Of a stretch of 58,367 bases of DNA, positions 46,157 through 54,316 are shown in pieces. Source of the DNA: Ramlibacter sp. (GTDB taxonomy: Bacteria > Pseudomonadota > Gammaproteobacteria > Burkholderiales > Burkholderiaceae_C); contig JAJTCN010000045.1 in NCBI GenBank assembly GCA_021323335.1, positions 1 to 58,367 of the forward strand, in the 5' to 3' direction. The notes below the pieces were generated by a model that was not told where the DNA came from, searched no databases, and was given only the letters and a program-made list of their open reading frames with translations. A program made the translations under genes and the position numbers. The stretch's first letter is position 1. Every line of letters begins with the position of its first letter.

Positions 46157-46614
46157 ACCGTCTCCGGCGACTGCACGGCCCACAGCAGGGTCTGCTCGGC
46201 GCCGTCGCGCTCGCGCGTGCGCAGCCACCAGACGGCGCCCTTGCGGATGGCGCAGTTGCCGGCTTCCATGCGCAGCAGCTGCGCCAGCGTCTCGCCGATC
46301 GCCGGCTGGTGGCCGACCAGCATCACCGGGTGCCGCGAGTCGGGCCACTGCGCCGCCGCCAGCAACTGCGCGGGCGTCGCGCCGGGCGCGAGTTCTTCGC
46401 GCAGCTTGAACTTGCGCCCCAGCGCCAGCGCCGTCTGTTCGCAACGCAGCGCGGGGCTGCACAGGATGCGCGTGCCTTCGGGCAGGTGCCGGTCCAGCCA
46501 GGCGCCCATGCGCGCGGCCTGCTTGTCGCCGCGCCCCGTCAGGGCCCGGTGGAGGTCGGCCAGGCCGTCACGCTCGTCCTCCGCCTCGGCGTGGCGCCAG
46601 AAGATCAGGTCCAT
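46153..46614 (-). CDS. sixA: SixA-type histidine phosphatase
   Basis: 153 aa. The phosphoglycerate-mutase-like catalytic motif is IFWRHAEAED at the N-terminus (RHxE/RHG type), with Arg in SPALRCEQTA and the second His in VMLVGHQPAIGE. SixA dephosphorylates phospho-histidine on signalling proteins. Its start overlaps the end of ppk by 10 nt, so the two form an operon under the ppk Pho boxes. Confidence 0.88.
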   Translation of the reverse strand: MDLIFWRHAEAEDERDGLADLHRALTGRGDKQAARMGAWLDRHLPEGTRILCSPALRCEQTALALGRKFKLREELAPGATPAQLLAAAQWPDSRHPVMLVGHQPAIGETLAQLLRMEAGNCAIRKGAVWWLRTRERDGAEQTLLWAVQSPETV

Positions 46615-48698
46615 GGGGCTTCCTCGGCGTCTCCGGGCGGAGCCGCGTAACGTTGCATCAGTGCCTCCTGCGCCCCGGGCGCGTCCGGATCCTCGGCACC
46701 CTTGGCACGGCGGTAGGTCCCGTCGGGCTGCAGGTCCCAGCCGTCGCGCTGGTCGTGCAGGCTGGCGACCAGGCATTCGTCGATGATCCGCTGGCGCAGC
46801 TGCGGGTCGGTGACGGGCCAGGCCAGCTCCACCCGGCGCAGCATGTTGCGGTTCATCCAGTCCGCGCTCGACAGGTAGAGCTGCTCGTCGTGGCCGGCGC
46901 GGAAATAGAACACCCGCGAGTGTTCCAGGAAGCGCCCGACGATGGAGCGGACGCGGATGTTCCCGGTCACGCCCGGCCGGTTGGCGGGCAGCATGCAGGC
47001 GCCGCGGACGATGAGGTCGATGCGCACGCCGCGCTGGCCGGCGCGCACCAGCGCCTCGATCAGGGGTTCGTCGGTGAGCGCGTTCATCTTCAGCACGATG
47101 CGCCCGTCCAGCCCGCTCGCGCACGCCATGCCGACCAGGTCGATGTGCTCGATCAGCTTGCGGTGCAGGTGGAACGGCGCGATCCAGAGCTGGTGCAGGC
47201 GCGGCAGCCGGCTCTGGCTGGCCAGGTGCACGAACAACTGCTCCACGTCGGACGTCAGCTGCGGGTCCGCGGTGAGCTGGCTGATGTCGGTGTACAGGCG
47301 CGCCGTGCGCGCGTTGTAGTTGCCCGTGGAGAGGTGGGCGTAGCGCACCAGGTGGCGGCCCTCGCGGCGCGTGACCAGCAGCATCTTGGCGTGCGTCTTC
47401 AGGCCCACCACGCCATAGACGACCTGCGCGCCCACCGCCTCCAGGCCCTCGGCCCAGTTGATGTTGGCTTCCTCGTCGAAGCGGGCCTTCAGCTCCACCA
47501 CGGCGGTCACCTCCTTGCCGCGCAGCACCGCCTCGCGCAGCAGCTCCATCATGGCGGAGTCGCTGCCGGTGCGGTAGATCGTCTGCTTGATGGCCAGCAC
47601 GTCCGGGTCGTGCACCGCCTCGCGCAGGAAGGCGGTCACGCCCTCATAGCTTTCGTACGGGTGGTGGATCACCACGGCCTGCTTCTTCAGCTGCTCGAAG
47701 ATCGGCCGCCCCGGCACCAGGCCGCGCGGATAGCTGGGCGTGTACGGCGGGAACAGCAGGCGGGGCGCGTCGACCAGGTCGATCATCTGCTGCAGCCGGG
47801 CCAGGTTGACCGGCCCGTGCACCCGGTACAGGGCGGCGGCCGGCAAGCCGAACTGCGTGAGCAGGAAAGTGGACAGGTGTTCCGAGCATCCGGCCGAGAC
47901 TTCGAGCCGGGTGGCCTGCCCGTAGTGGCGCTGCTGCAGGCCCAGTCGCAGCGCGGTGCGCAGGTTGCGCACCTCCTCCTCGCCCACCGCCAGCTCGGAA
48001 TGCCGCGTCACCCGGAACTGCGAGAACTGGCCGACCTCCCGGCCGGGGAACAGGATGTCCAGGTGGGCCCGGATCACGCTGGACAGGGAGACGAACAGCT
48101 GCTTCTTCCTGCCGGCGACCGCGGCCGGCATCGGGATCAGCCGCGGCAGCACCCGCGGCACCTTCACGATGGCGATCTCGTTCTCGCGCCCGAAAGCGTC
48201 CTTGCCGGCCAGGCGGACGATGAAGTTCAGCGACTTGTTGGCAACCTGCGGAAAGGGATGGGCCGGGTCGAGCCCCTGCGGGATGAGCAGCGGCCGCACC
48301 TCGCGCTCGAAATATTCGTGCACCCAGGCTTTCTGCTTCGCGGTGCGATCGCCATGCGAGACGATGGCGATGCCCTGCCGCGCGAAGGCCGGCATGATGG
48401 TGTCGTTGTAGAGCGTGTACTGCCGTTCGACCAGGCGGTGCGCCGCCTTGGCCAGCGCCTCGAAGCTGCCGACGGTGTACGGCCCCTTGTGTTCGTTCGC
48501 CAGCGCGCCCGTCAGGTGATTCACCGCGCGGACCTCGAAGAATTCGTCGAGGTTGGAGGACACGATCGTCAGGAAGCGCAGACGCTCCAGCAGCGGCACG
48601 CTGTCGCGCTGCGCCCAGTCCAGCACCCGCTCGTGGAAAGCGAGGATGCTGTGGTCGCGATCGAGAAGGGGAACCGCCGGCAGGCCGCCGTCGCTCAT
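46605..48698 (-). CDS. ppk: Polyphosphate kinase 1
   Basis: 697 aa. It makes polyphosphate from ATP. N-terminal LLDRDHSILAFHERVLDWA and VSSNLDEFFEVRA are signature regions. The autophosphorylated His is in GLKTHAKMLLV, and a second catalytic His is in FHLHRKLIEHIDL. HLSTGNYNARTARLYTD is conserved. Two Pho boxes lie immediately upstream (48713-48761) within and beside the end of the glycosyltransferase gene. Confidence 0.96.
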   Translation of the reverse strand: MSDGGLPAVPLLDRDHSILAFHERVLDWAQRDSVPLLERLRFLTIVSSNLDEFFEVRAVNHLTGALANEHKGPYTVGSFEALAKAAHRLVERQYTLYNDTIMPAFARQGIAIVSHGDRTAKQKAWVHEYFEREVRPLLIPQGLDPAHPFPQVANKSLNFIVRLAGKDAFGRENEIAIVKVPRVLPRLIPMPAAVAGRKKQLFVSLSSVIRAHLDILFPGREVGQFSQFRVTRHSELAVGEEEVRNLRTALRLGLQQRHYGQATRLEVSAGCSEHLSTFLLTQFGLPAAALYRVHGPVNLARLQQMIDLVDAPRLLFPPYTPSYPRGLVPGRPIFEQLKKQAVVIHHPYESYEGVTAFLREAVHDPDVLAIKQTIYRTGSDSAMMELLREAVLRGKEVTAVVELKARFDEEANINWAEGLEAVGAQVVYGVVGLKTHAKMLLVTRREGRHLVRYAHLSTGNYNARTARLYTDISQLTADPQLTSDVEQLFVHLASQSRLPRLHQLWIAPFHLHRKLIEHIDLVGMACASGLDGRIVLKMNALTDEPLIEALVRAGQRGVRIDLIVRGACMLPANRPGVTGNIRVRSIVGRFLEHSRVFYFRAGHDEQLYLSSADWMNRNMLRRVELAWPVTDPQLRQRIIDECLVASLHDQRDGWDLQPDGTYRRAKGAEDPDAPGAQEALMQRYAAPPGDAEEAPWT

Positions 48699-48712
48699 GG
48701 ATTCACACTTCG

Positions 48713-48761
48713 GTGACAGAACCGTGACAGTGTGGGCCCTGCTCATGACATCTGTGTGACA
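48713..48761 (-). promoter_or_regulatory. Two Pho boxes upstream of ppk
   Basis: Minus-strand pairs TGTCAC/TGTCAT (48761-48756 and 48750-48745) and TGTCAC/TGTCAC (48729-48724 and 48718-48713) each have 11-bp spacing. The proximal box ends only 14 nt before the ppk ATG, so transcription from it would start close to the start codon. The distal box overlaps the 3' end of the glycosyltransferase gene. Confidence 0.75.
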
Positions 48762-49762
48762 GATGCGGCCGCGCCGGGCGCCGGCACCGGCCGGGCCGGC
48801 ACCAGGAAGCCGGCGAAGAGGACGGCGGCATGCGCCCAGCTGAAGTCCAGCGCCCGCTCGCGGGCTTCGTGGCGGGGGACGGACAGCGCCGCCATGCAGG
48901 CTTGCCGCAGGTCGTCGCGCATCGCGCCGCCGAGGCTGCCCCCGCCGCCGCGGCGCTGGCGGGCCAGCACCGTCAGGGGGCCGTCCACCGGAAATGCCGC
49001 CACCGGCGTGCCGCAGGCCATGGCCTCGACCATCACCAGGCCGAAGGTGTCGGCGTGGCTCGGGAAGACGAACACGTCGGCGGCGGCATACAGCTTCGCG
49101 AGGGTTTCGCGCGGCAGCAGGCCGACCCAGTGCACGTCGGGATAACGCGCCTTCAGTTGCGCTTCCACCGGCCCGACGCCGCAGACCACCTTGGTGCCCG
49201 GCAGCTCCGTGCGCAGGAACGCGTCGATGTTCTTCTCGTAGGAAACGCGGCCCACGAACAGGAACACGGGGCGGGTGCGCTCCTCGAGCCCGGGAAACAT
49301 GCCCGGGTCCGAGGCGAAGCGGAGCATCGCCAGCACGCTGGGCGTGGGCACCATCACGCCGGACGAGGGCCGGTGGAAATGCCGCATCAATGCGTAGCCC
49401 CAGGACACCGGCACCTTGACCGCCGCATTCACGATCTCAGGGAACTTGGTGTGGAAGGCGGTGGTGAAGGCCAGGCGCCGGCGCAGGCAGTAGCGGCGGC
49501 CGGCCCAGCCCAGCGGTCCCTCCGTCGCGAGGTGGATCGCATCCGGCCCGAACGCATCGAGCTGCTCCGCCAGGCCGCGGGCCGGCGCGATGGCCAGGTC
49601 GATGCCCGCATAGCCGGGGCACGGCCGCGTGCGGAACTGCCCCGGCTCGACCACCTGCACCTGGTGGCCGGCCGCGCGCAGTTCGCGCACCAGTTCCACC
49701 AGGGTCGTGACCACTCCATTCACCTGGGGCATCCAGGCATCCGTGACGAGCGCGATCTTCAT
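48743..49762 (-). CDS. agt: GT4 family glycosyltransferase (Agt-like, glycolipid synthesis)
   Basis: 339 aa. GT-B fold: N-terminal MKIALVTDAWMPQVNGVVTTL, donor-domain PVFLFVGRVSYEKNI, and the E-x7-E motif in SHADTFGLVMVEAMACGTP. It overlaps the plcP-like gene by ATGA. In alphaproteobacteria such pairs convert diacylglycerol released by PlcP into glycolipids during phosphate starvation. Between TPSVLAMLR and FLFVGRV about 15-20 residues common to the family (the THGVDT-type segment) seem missing in frame, which may be a real variation or an assembly deletion. The gene symbol is inferred from context. Confidence 0.72.
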   Translation of the reverse strand: MKIALVTDAWMPQVNGVVTTLVELVRELRAAGHQVQVVEPGQFRTRPCPGYAGIDLAIAPARGLAEQLDAFGPDAIHLATEGPLGWAGRRYCLRRRLAFTTAFHTKFPEIVNAAVKVPVSWGYALMRHFHRPSSGVMVPTPSVLAMLRFASDPGMFPGLEERTRPVFLFVGRVSYEKNIDAFLRTELPGTKVVCGVGPVEAQLKARYPDVHWVGLLPRETLAKLYAAADVFVFPSHADTFGLVMVEAMACGTPVAAFPVDGPLTVLARQRRGGGGSLGGAMRDDLRQACMAALSVPRHEARERALDFSWAHAAVLFAGFLVPARPVPAPGAAASVTQMS

Positions 49763-50634
49763 GCAATCTCCAGGGGGACGGGTTGCGGGAGGGGTTGGGC
49801 CGCGGCGGGCGGAGGCTGCAGGGCATCCCAGTGCACCAGCTCCAGGCGGCCGTCGAAATGTTCCACCAGCGCGGTGCGGCTCTCCACCCAGTCGCCGTCG
49901 TTGCAGTAGAGGACGCCGTCGATCTCGCGCATCTCGGCGCGATGGATGTGGCCGCAGACCACACCCTGGTGGCCGCGCCGGCGGGCCTCGTGGGCGACGG
50001 CCCGTTCGAAGTCCGTCACGTAGTTCAGCGCCTTCTTCACCTTCTGCTTCAGGTACGCGGACAGCGACCAGTAGGGCAGGCCCAGGCGGGCGCGCAGCAC
50101 GTTGAGGTGCCGGTTCATGCGCAGCGAGAATTCGTACAGCGTGTCGCCCACGTGGGCCAGCCACCTGGCGCACTGGACCACGCCGTCGAAGGCGTCGCCG
50201 TGGATCACCCACAGGCGCTGGCCGGTGGCCGTGACGTGAACCGTTTCGCTCACCACCTCGATGCCGCCGAAATGGTGGCCGGCGAACTGGCGGGCGAACT
50301 CGTCGTGGTTGCCGGGCACGAAGACCACGCGGCAGCCCTTGCGGGCGCGCCGCAGCAGCTTCTGGACCACGTCGTTGTGCGACTGCGGCCAGTACCAGCG
50401 CTTGCGCAACTGCCAGCCGTCGACGATGTCGCCCACGAGATAGAGGCAGTCGCTCGGGTGCGCCTTCAGGAAGGCGAGCAGTGCGCCGGCCTGGCAGCCC
50501 GGCGTGCCCAGGTGCAGGTCGGAGATGAAGATGGTGCGATAGCGGGCGCGTTCGCTGCCCTCTTCCGGATCGTCCGACGCCGGCCACTGGAGGCCGGGGA
50601 CCAGGGTGCCGAGGGCGTCGAACGTGGTGCGCAT
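49759..50634 (-). CDS. plcP: PlcP-like metallophosphoesterase (phospholipid-degrading)
   Basis: 291 aa. The calcineurin-type metal ligands are FISDLHLG, YLVGDIVDGW, VFVPGNHDEF, VIHGDAFD and VVCGHIHRAEM. The stretch WYWPQSHNDVVQKLLRRARKG and GDWVESRTALVEH match PlcP of rhizobia, which is often annotated as UDP-2,3-diacylglucosamine diphosphatase. PlcP cleaves phospholipid head groups in phosphate-starved cells. ATG 50634 has GGGAG 6-7 nt upstream. It is followed by agt and preceded by four 11-bp Pho repeats. Confidence 0.8.
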   Translation of the reverse strand: MRTTFDALGTLVPGLQWPASDDPEEGSERARYRTIFISDLHLGTPGCQAGALLAFLKAHPSDCLYLVGDIVDGWQLRKRWYWPQSHNDVVQKLLRRARKGCRVVFVPGNHDEFARQFAGHHFGGIEVVSETVHVTATGQRLWVIHGDAFDGVVQCARWLAHVGDTLYEFSLRMNRHLNVLRARLGLPYWSLSAYLKQKVKKALNYVTDFERAVAHEARRRGHQGVVCGHIHRAEMREIDGVLYCNDGDWVESRTALVEHFDGRLELVHWDALQPPPAAAQPLPQPVPLEIA

Positions 50635-50726
50635 GTCAGGCTCCCGGTAAATGGATGCGCAGCAAGGACGCGGCGACTTCATTCATGTGATCTCCAGCAG
50701 TACTGCACGCAGTCTCCTGGCGGAGC

Positions 50727-50765
50727 GTGACAGCCCCATGGCGGCTGCATGGCAGTTGCGTGACC
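50727..50765 (-). promoter_or_regulatory. Pho box array upstream of plcP
   Basis: Read on the minus strand, hexamers GGTCAC (50765-50760), TGCCAT (50754-50749), CGCCAT (50743-50738) and TGTCAC (50732-50727) follow each other at exactly 11 bp. The outer two are near consensus and the middle two are degenerate. Confidence 0.65.
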
Positions 50766-50772
50766 TGCGGCT

Positions 50773-50811
50773 GTCACGCGCTGGTCACGCGGATGCCATC
50801 GCAGCGTCATC
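50773..50811 (+). promoter_or_regulatory. Pho box array upstream of phoX
   Basis: Plus-strand hexamers GTCACG (50773), GTCACG (50784), GCCATC (50795) and GTCATC (50806) have exact 11-bp spacing, mirroring the plcP array. They end about 49 nt before the phoX start. Confidence 0.7.
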
Positions 50812-50859
50812 CCCGCTTCCTAAGCTGCCGCCCATTCACCCCCCACCCGAAAGAACGAC

Positions 50860-53121
50860 ATGACCGACGAAGAGAACTGCAACACCAGCGCCAACCGTTC
50901 GCTGCTGGACGTGCTCGATGCACGCCTGTCGCGCCGCAACGCCCTGCGCGTGAGCCTGGGCGGCGCCAGCGCCGCCGTGCTCAGCGCCTGCGGCGGCGGC
51001 GACACCGCCACGGCGGCGAATGCCGGCCCGACCGCCGCGGCGAAGCGCGGCCCAGGCGGCGGCCCGCTGCGACTGAGCTTCGAGGCGGTGGCCAAGAGCA
51101 CGGCCGACCGCGTGACCGTCCCGGCCGGCTACACCGCCACGGTGATGTACGCGCTGGGCGATCCACTCGATGACGCGACGCCCGAATTCCGCAACGACGG
51201 CACCGATACCGGGTTCGAGACGCGCGCCGGCGACCACCACGATGGCATGGAGTTCTACGGCCTGCACGCCGGCGGCAAGCGGCCGGACCGCTCCGGCTCG
51301 GTGCGCGGCATCCTGGCGATGAACCACGAAGCCCTGACCGACCAGTTCCTGCACCCGGCCGGCAGCACGCCGAACCCGCGCCCCGTGGCCGAGGCCGACA
51401 AGGAAATCCCGGCGCACGGCCTGTCCTTCGTCGAGGTGCGCAAGCAAGGCGGCGGCTTCGGCTACGTGCGCGGCTCCAGCTACAACCGCCGCGTGACGCC
51501 GCTCACGCCCATGCGCATCCACGGCCCCGCGCGCGGATCCTTGCTGATGAAGACGAAGTACTCGGCCGGCGGCACCGACTGCCGCGGCACCATCAACAAC
51601 TGCGGCACGGGGACCACCCCCTGGGGCACCTTCCTCACCGGCGAGGAGAACTGGGCCGGCTACTTCACGCGCTCGGCCACCGACAACACGGCGCGGGGCG
51701 GCTCCACGTCGAAGAGCGTGGTGTCGCTGAACCGCTATGGCCGCTCGCAGGGCGCGGCCAGCCGCCACGGCTGGGAGACGGCGGGTGCCGACGACCGCTT
51801 CGCGCGCTGGAACATCAGCCAGACCGGCGCCTCCGCCGACGGCACGGACGACTACCGCAACGAGCTCAACACCTTCGGCTGGATCGTGGAGGCCGACCCG
51901 TACGACGGCACGCAGGCCCTGCGCAAGCGCACCGCCCTGGGCCGCTTCGCGCACGAGAGCGCGGCGTTCGGCATCCCGGTCGCCGGCCGTCCCCTGGCCG
52001 TCTACATGGGCGACGACTCGCGCGGCGAGTACATCTACAAGTTCGTCTCCGAGGCCGGCTGGAACGCCGCCGATGCGAACGCCGCCAACCGCATCACCAC
52101 CGGCGACAAGTACCTGGACGCCGGCAAGCTCTACGTTGCGAAGTTCAACGACGACGGCTCGGGCCGTTGGATCGAGCTGGACATCGCCAACCCGGCGATC
52201 GCCGCCTTCGCCGCCTACGACTTTGCCGACCAGGCCGACGTGCTGGTGAACGCGCGCCTGGCCGCTGACGCCGTGGGCGCGACGAAGATGGACCGGCCGG
52301 AGTGGTGCGCGGTGCACCCGGTCACCGGCGAGGTGTACTACACGCTCACCAACAACAGCAACCGCAAGGTGGAGCCGTCCGGTTCCTCGCAGATGGCGGT
52401 GGACCCGGCGAATCCGCGGTCCTATGCGGACGCGCCGTCCACGTCGGCAGGCAACGTCAACGGCCACATCGTGCGCATGAAGGAATCGGGTGGCGACGGC
52501 GCCTCCACCGTCTTCACCTGGGACATCTACCTGTTCGGCGCGGAGTCGGGCGCGGATCCGGTCAAGGTGAACCTGTCCAGCCTGACGGCGGACCAGGACT
52601 TCTCCAGCCCCGACGGACTCTGGTTCAGCCCCAGGACCGGCACCGTCTTCATCCAGACCGACGACGGCGCGTACACGGACGTCACCAACTGCATGATGCT
52701 GCTCGGGCGGCCCGGCCAGGTCGGAGATGGAGCGCCGCAGGTCCTGCAATACGCGAAGGCCGACGGCAGCATGGTCAGCGTGCGGACCCACGTGGGCGCC
52801 AAGCCGACGCCGGACACCTTGCGCCGCTTCCTGGTCGGCCCGGTGGACTGCGAGATCACGGGCATCTGCGAGACCCCGGACGGGCGTGCCATCTTCGTCA
52901 ACATCCAGCACCCCGGCGAGTCGATCAGCCGCGCAACGGTGACCGATCCGGCGAGCTACCTCAGCCACTGGCCGGGCAACGCCGGCTACGGCGCCGGCGG
53001 CGCGACCGCCCGCCCCAGGTCGGCGACCATCGTGATCACGCGCGATGACGGCGGCCGCATCGGGGTGGATGGCGGACATGACGACGATCGGGGCGGCGAC
53101 CGAGGCGGCCACCGTTCCTGA
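50860..53121 (+). CDS. phoX: PhoX family alkaline phosphatase
   Basis: 753 aa, DUF839/PhoX family; calcium- and iron-dependent phosphomonoesterases. The N-terminus LSRRNALRVSLGGASAAVLSACGGG combines a twin-arginine motif with a lipobox (LSAC), so it may be a Tat-exported lipoprotein. Conserved blocks include DGMEFYGL, GILAMNHEALTD, TFLTGEENW, YMGDDSRGEYIYKFV, EWCAVHPVTGEVYYTLTNN, SPDGLWFSPRTG and ITGICETPDGRAIFVNIQHPGE. The tail is rich in Gly, Asp and His. It supplies phosphate from organic esters and is controlled by the preceding Pho array. Confidence 0.92.
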   Translation: MTDEENCNTSANRSLLDVLDARLSRRNALRVSLGGASAAVLSACGGGDTATAANAGPTAAAKRGPGGGPLRLSFEAVAKSTADRVTVPAGYTATVMYALGDPLDDATPEFRNDGTDTGFETRAGDHHDGMEFYGLHAGGKRPDRSGSVRGILAMNHEALTDQFLHPAGSTPNPRPVAEADKEIPAHGLSFVEVRKQGGGFGYVRGSSYNRRVTPLTPMRIHGPARGSLLMKTKYSAGGTDCRGTINNCGTGTTPWGTFLTGEENWAGYFTRSATDNTARGGSTSKSVVSLNRYGRSQGAASRHGWETAGADDRFARWNISQTGASADGTDDYRNELNTFGWIVEADPYDGTQALRKRTALGRFAHESAAFGIPVAGRPLAVYMGDDSRGEYIYKFVSEAGWNAADANAANRITTGDKYLDAGKLYVAKFNDDGSGRWIELDIANPAIAAFAAYDFADQADVLVNARLAADAVGATKMDRPEWCAVHPVTGEVYYTLTNNSNRKVEPSGSSQMAVDPANPRSYADAPSTSAGNVNGHIVRMKESGGDGASTVFTWDIYLFGAESGADPVKVNLSSLTADQDFSSPDGLWFSPRTGTVFIQTDDGAYTDVTNCMMLLGRPGQVGDGAPQVLQYAKADGSMVSVRTHVGAKPTPDTLRRFLVGPVDCEITGICETPDGRAIFVNIQHPGESISRATVTDPASYLSHWPGNAGYGAGGATARPRSATIVITRDDGGRIGVDGGHDDDRGGDRGGHRS

Positions 53122-53122
53122 A

Positions 53123-53139
53123 CCGGCCGTGAAGGCCGG
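53123..53139. terminator. Hairpin between convergent phoX and OMP-like gene
   Basis: CCGGCC, loop GTGAA, GGCCGG forms a 6-bp perfect stem 2 nt after the phoX stop. It has no T tract. It could serve both converging transcripts weakly. Confidence 0.4.
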
Positions 53140-53145
53140 ACGCGG

Positions 53146-53625
53146 CTAGAAACGCACGCCCGCCGAGAACCGCAGCCGATCGGGCAGCCCGAAGGCGCGG
53201 TCCGGCGTGTCGTACGAGAGGCGCATGTACGAACGCTGCCAGTCGTAGCGCACCGCCAGCCCCAGGCGCTCCTGGCCGAGCTGGCGCGTCACGTGCATCG
53301 ACAGCGCGTCGCCCGCGCGGAAGCGATAGCCGCCGCCGACGCTGACGACTTCGCTGTCCAGGCTGCGGCCGACGCCGACCCGCGCGAACCACGAGCGGCC
53401 CGCTTCCAGCGACAGGCCACTGCCGTCGCTGGACCGGGCGCCCGCCAGCCGCACCGGGCCCAGTTCGAACACCGGCTGCTCGGGCGTGAACTCGGGCGCC
53501 GACAGGAGCGACGGCACCGTCAGGTCGTAGTTGGTGGACAGGGACTGCGCCTGCACCGGGGCCGCCGCGGCCAGCACCAGGCCGGCCGTGAAGACCCGGG
53601 TGACGGAGCGAAAGGATGAGCGCAT
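53146..53625 (-). CDS. Predicted outer-membrane/beta-strand protein of unknown function
   Basis: 159 aa. Signal peptide MRSSFRSVTRVFTAGLVLAA ends near PVQAQ. The mature part alternates hydrophobic and polar residues in short strands (RSWFARVGVGRSL, VVSVGGGYRFRAGDAL, LGLAVRYDWQRSYMRLSYDT) and ends in RFSAGVRF. The terminal Phe is the BAM recognition signature of outer-membrane proteins. Too short for a large barrel; perhaps 8 strands. The 148 bp between it and the MOSC gene contain nothing I can identify beyond a likely promoter. Confidence 0.7.
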   Translation of the reverse strand: MRSSFRSVTRVFTAGLVLAAAAPVQAQSLSTNYDLTVPSLLSAPEFTPEQPVFELGPVRLAGARSSDGSGLSLEAGRSWFARVGVGRSLDSEVVSVGGGYRFRAGDALSMHVTRQLGQERLGLAVRYDWQRSYMRLSYDTPDRAFGLPDRLRFSAGVRF

Positions 53626-53773
53626 GGAGCCAATTTAGACCTTTACACAGGCCGATGCACAGTGCCATTTTTCTTCTGTGGCCCTTGCGCGACGAGCTGT
53701 CGCCATGCCGTCCTGAGCGGCCGCGGAAAGGCTGGAAGGAGTTGTGGGCGCACCACGCGCGGGTAACGAGGCG

Positions 53774-54312
53774 CTACACGGGTTCCAGGACTTTATGCGG
53801 CATTGCCGGCAAATGCACCACGATGGTGTCTTGCGGGCGCACGATGCCTCCACGACGCACGACGGCCATCACGCCGGCCTTGCGCACCAATTGTCCTTGT
53901 GCATCGCGCGCCAGGACGGCCGCCATCAGGCCGGGCTGGAACCGGTCGATCTGGCTGCAAGGGTTGCGCAGGCCGGTGACTTCCACCTGCGCGGTGGCGC
54001 CCAGGTGCAGCACGCTGCCTGCCGGCAACGCCAGCAGGTCGATGCCACGGGTGGTGATGTTCTCGCCCAGGTCGCCGGGGAACACCGCATGGTCCCGGGC
54101 CACCAGTTCGTCGAACAGTTCGGACTGCAGGAGGTGGACCTGGCGCAGGTTGGGCGCCGACGGATCGCGGGCCACCCGCGAGCGATGCTTCACCGTCCGG
54201 CCGGCGTGCGCGTCGCCCTCGACGCCCAAGCCTTCGACGAGGGTGATGGCGTCTTCCGTCTCCTTGCTGAAATGGTGGCTGCTGCTGCGATGGACCGCGA
54301 CGACCCGCCCCG

Positions 54313-54316
<4 letters not shown>
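53774..54316 (-). CDS. MOSC domain-containing protein
   Basis: 180 aa. The MOSC core appears as [46 protein letters not shown] and the conserved Cys in [16 protein letters not shown] proteins handle Moco-bound sulfur, or, in YiiM-like proteins, reduce N-hydroxylated compounds. Its ATG overlaps the glmM stop (ATGA). The moaA-mobA-moeA set is far away at the other end of the window. Confidence 0.9.
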
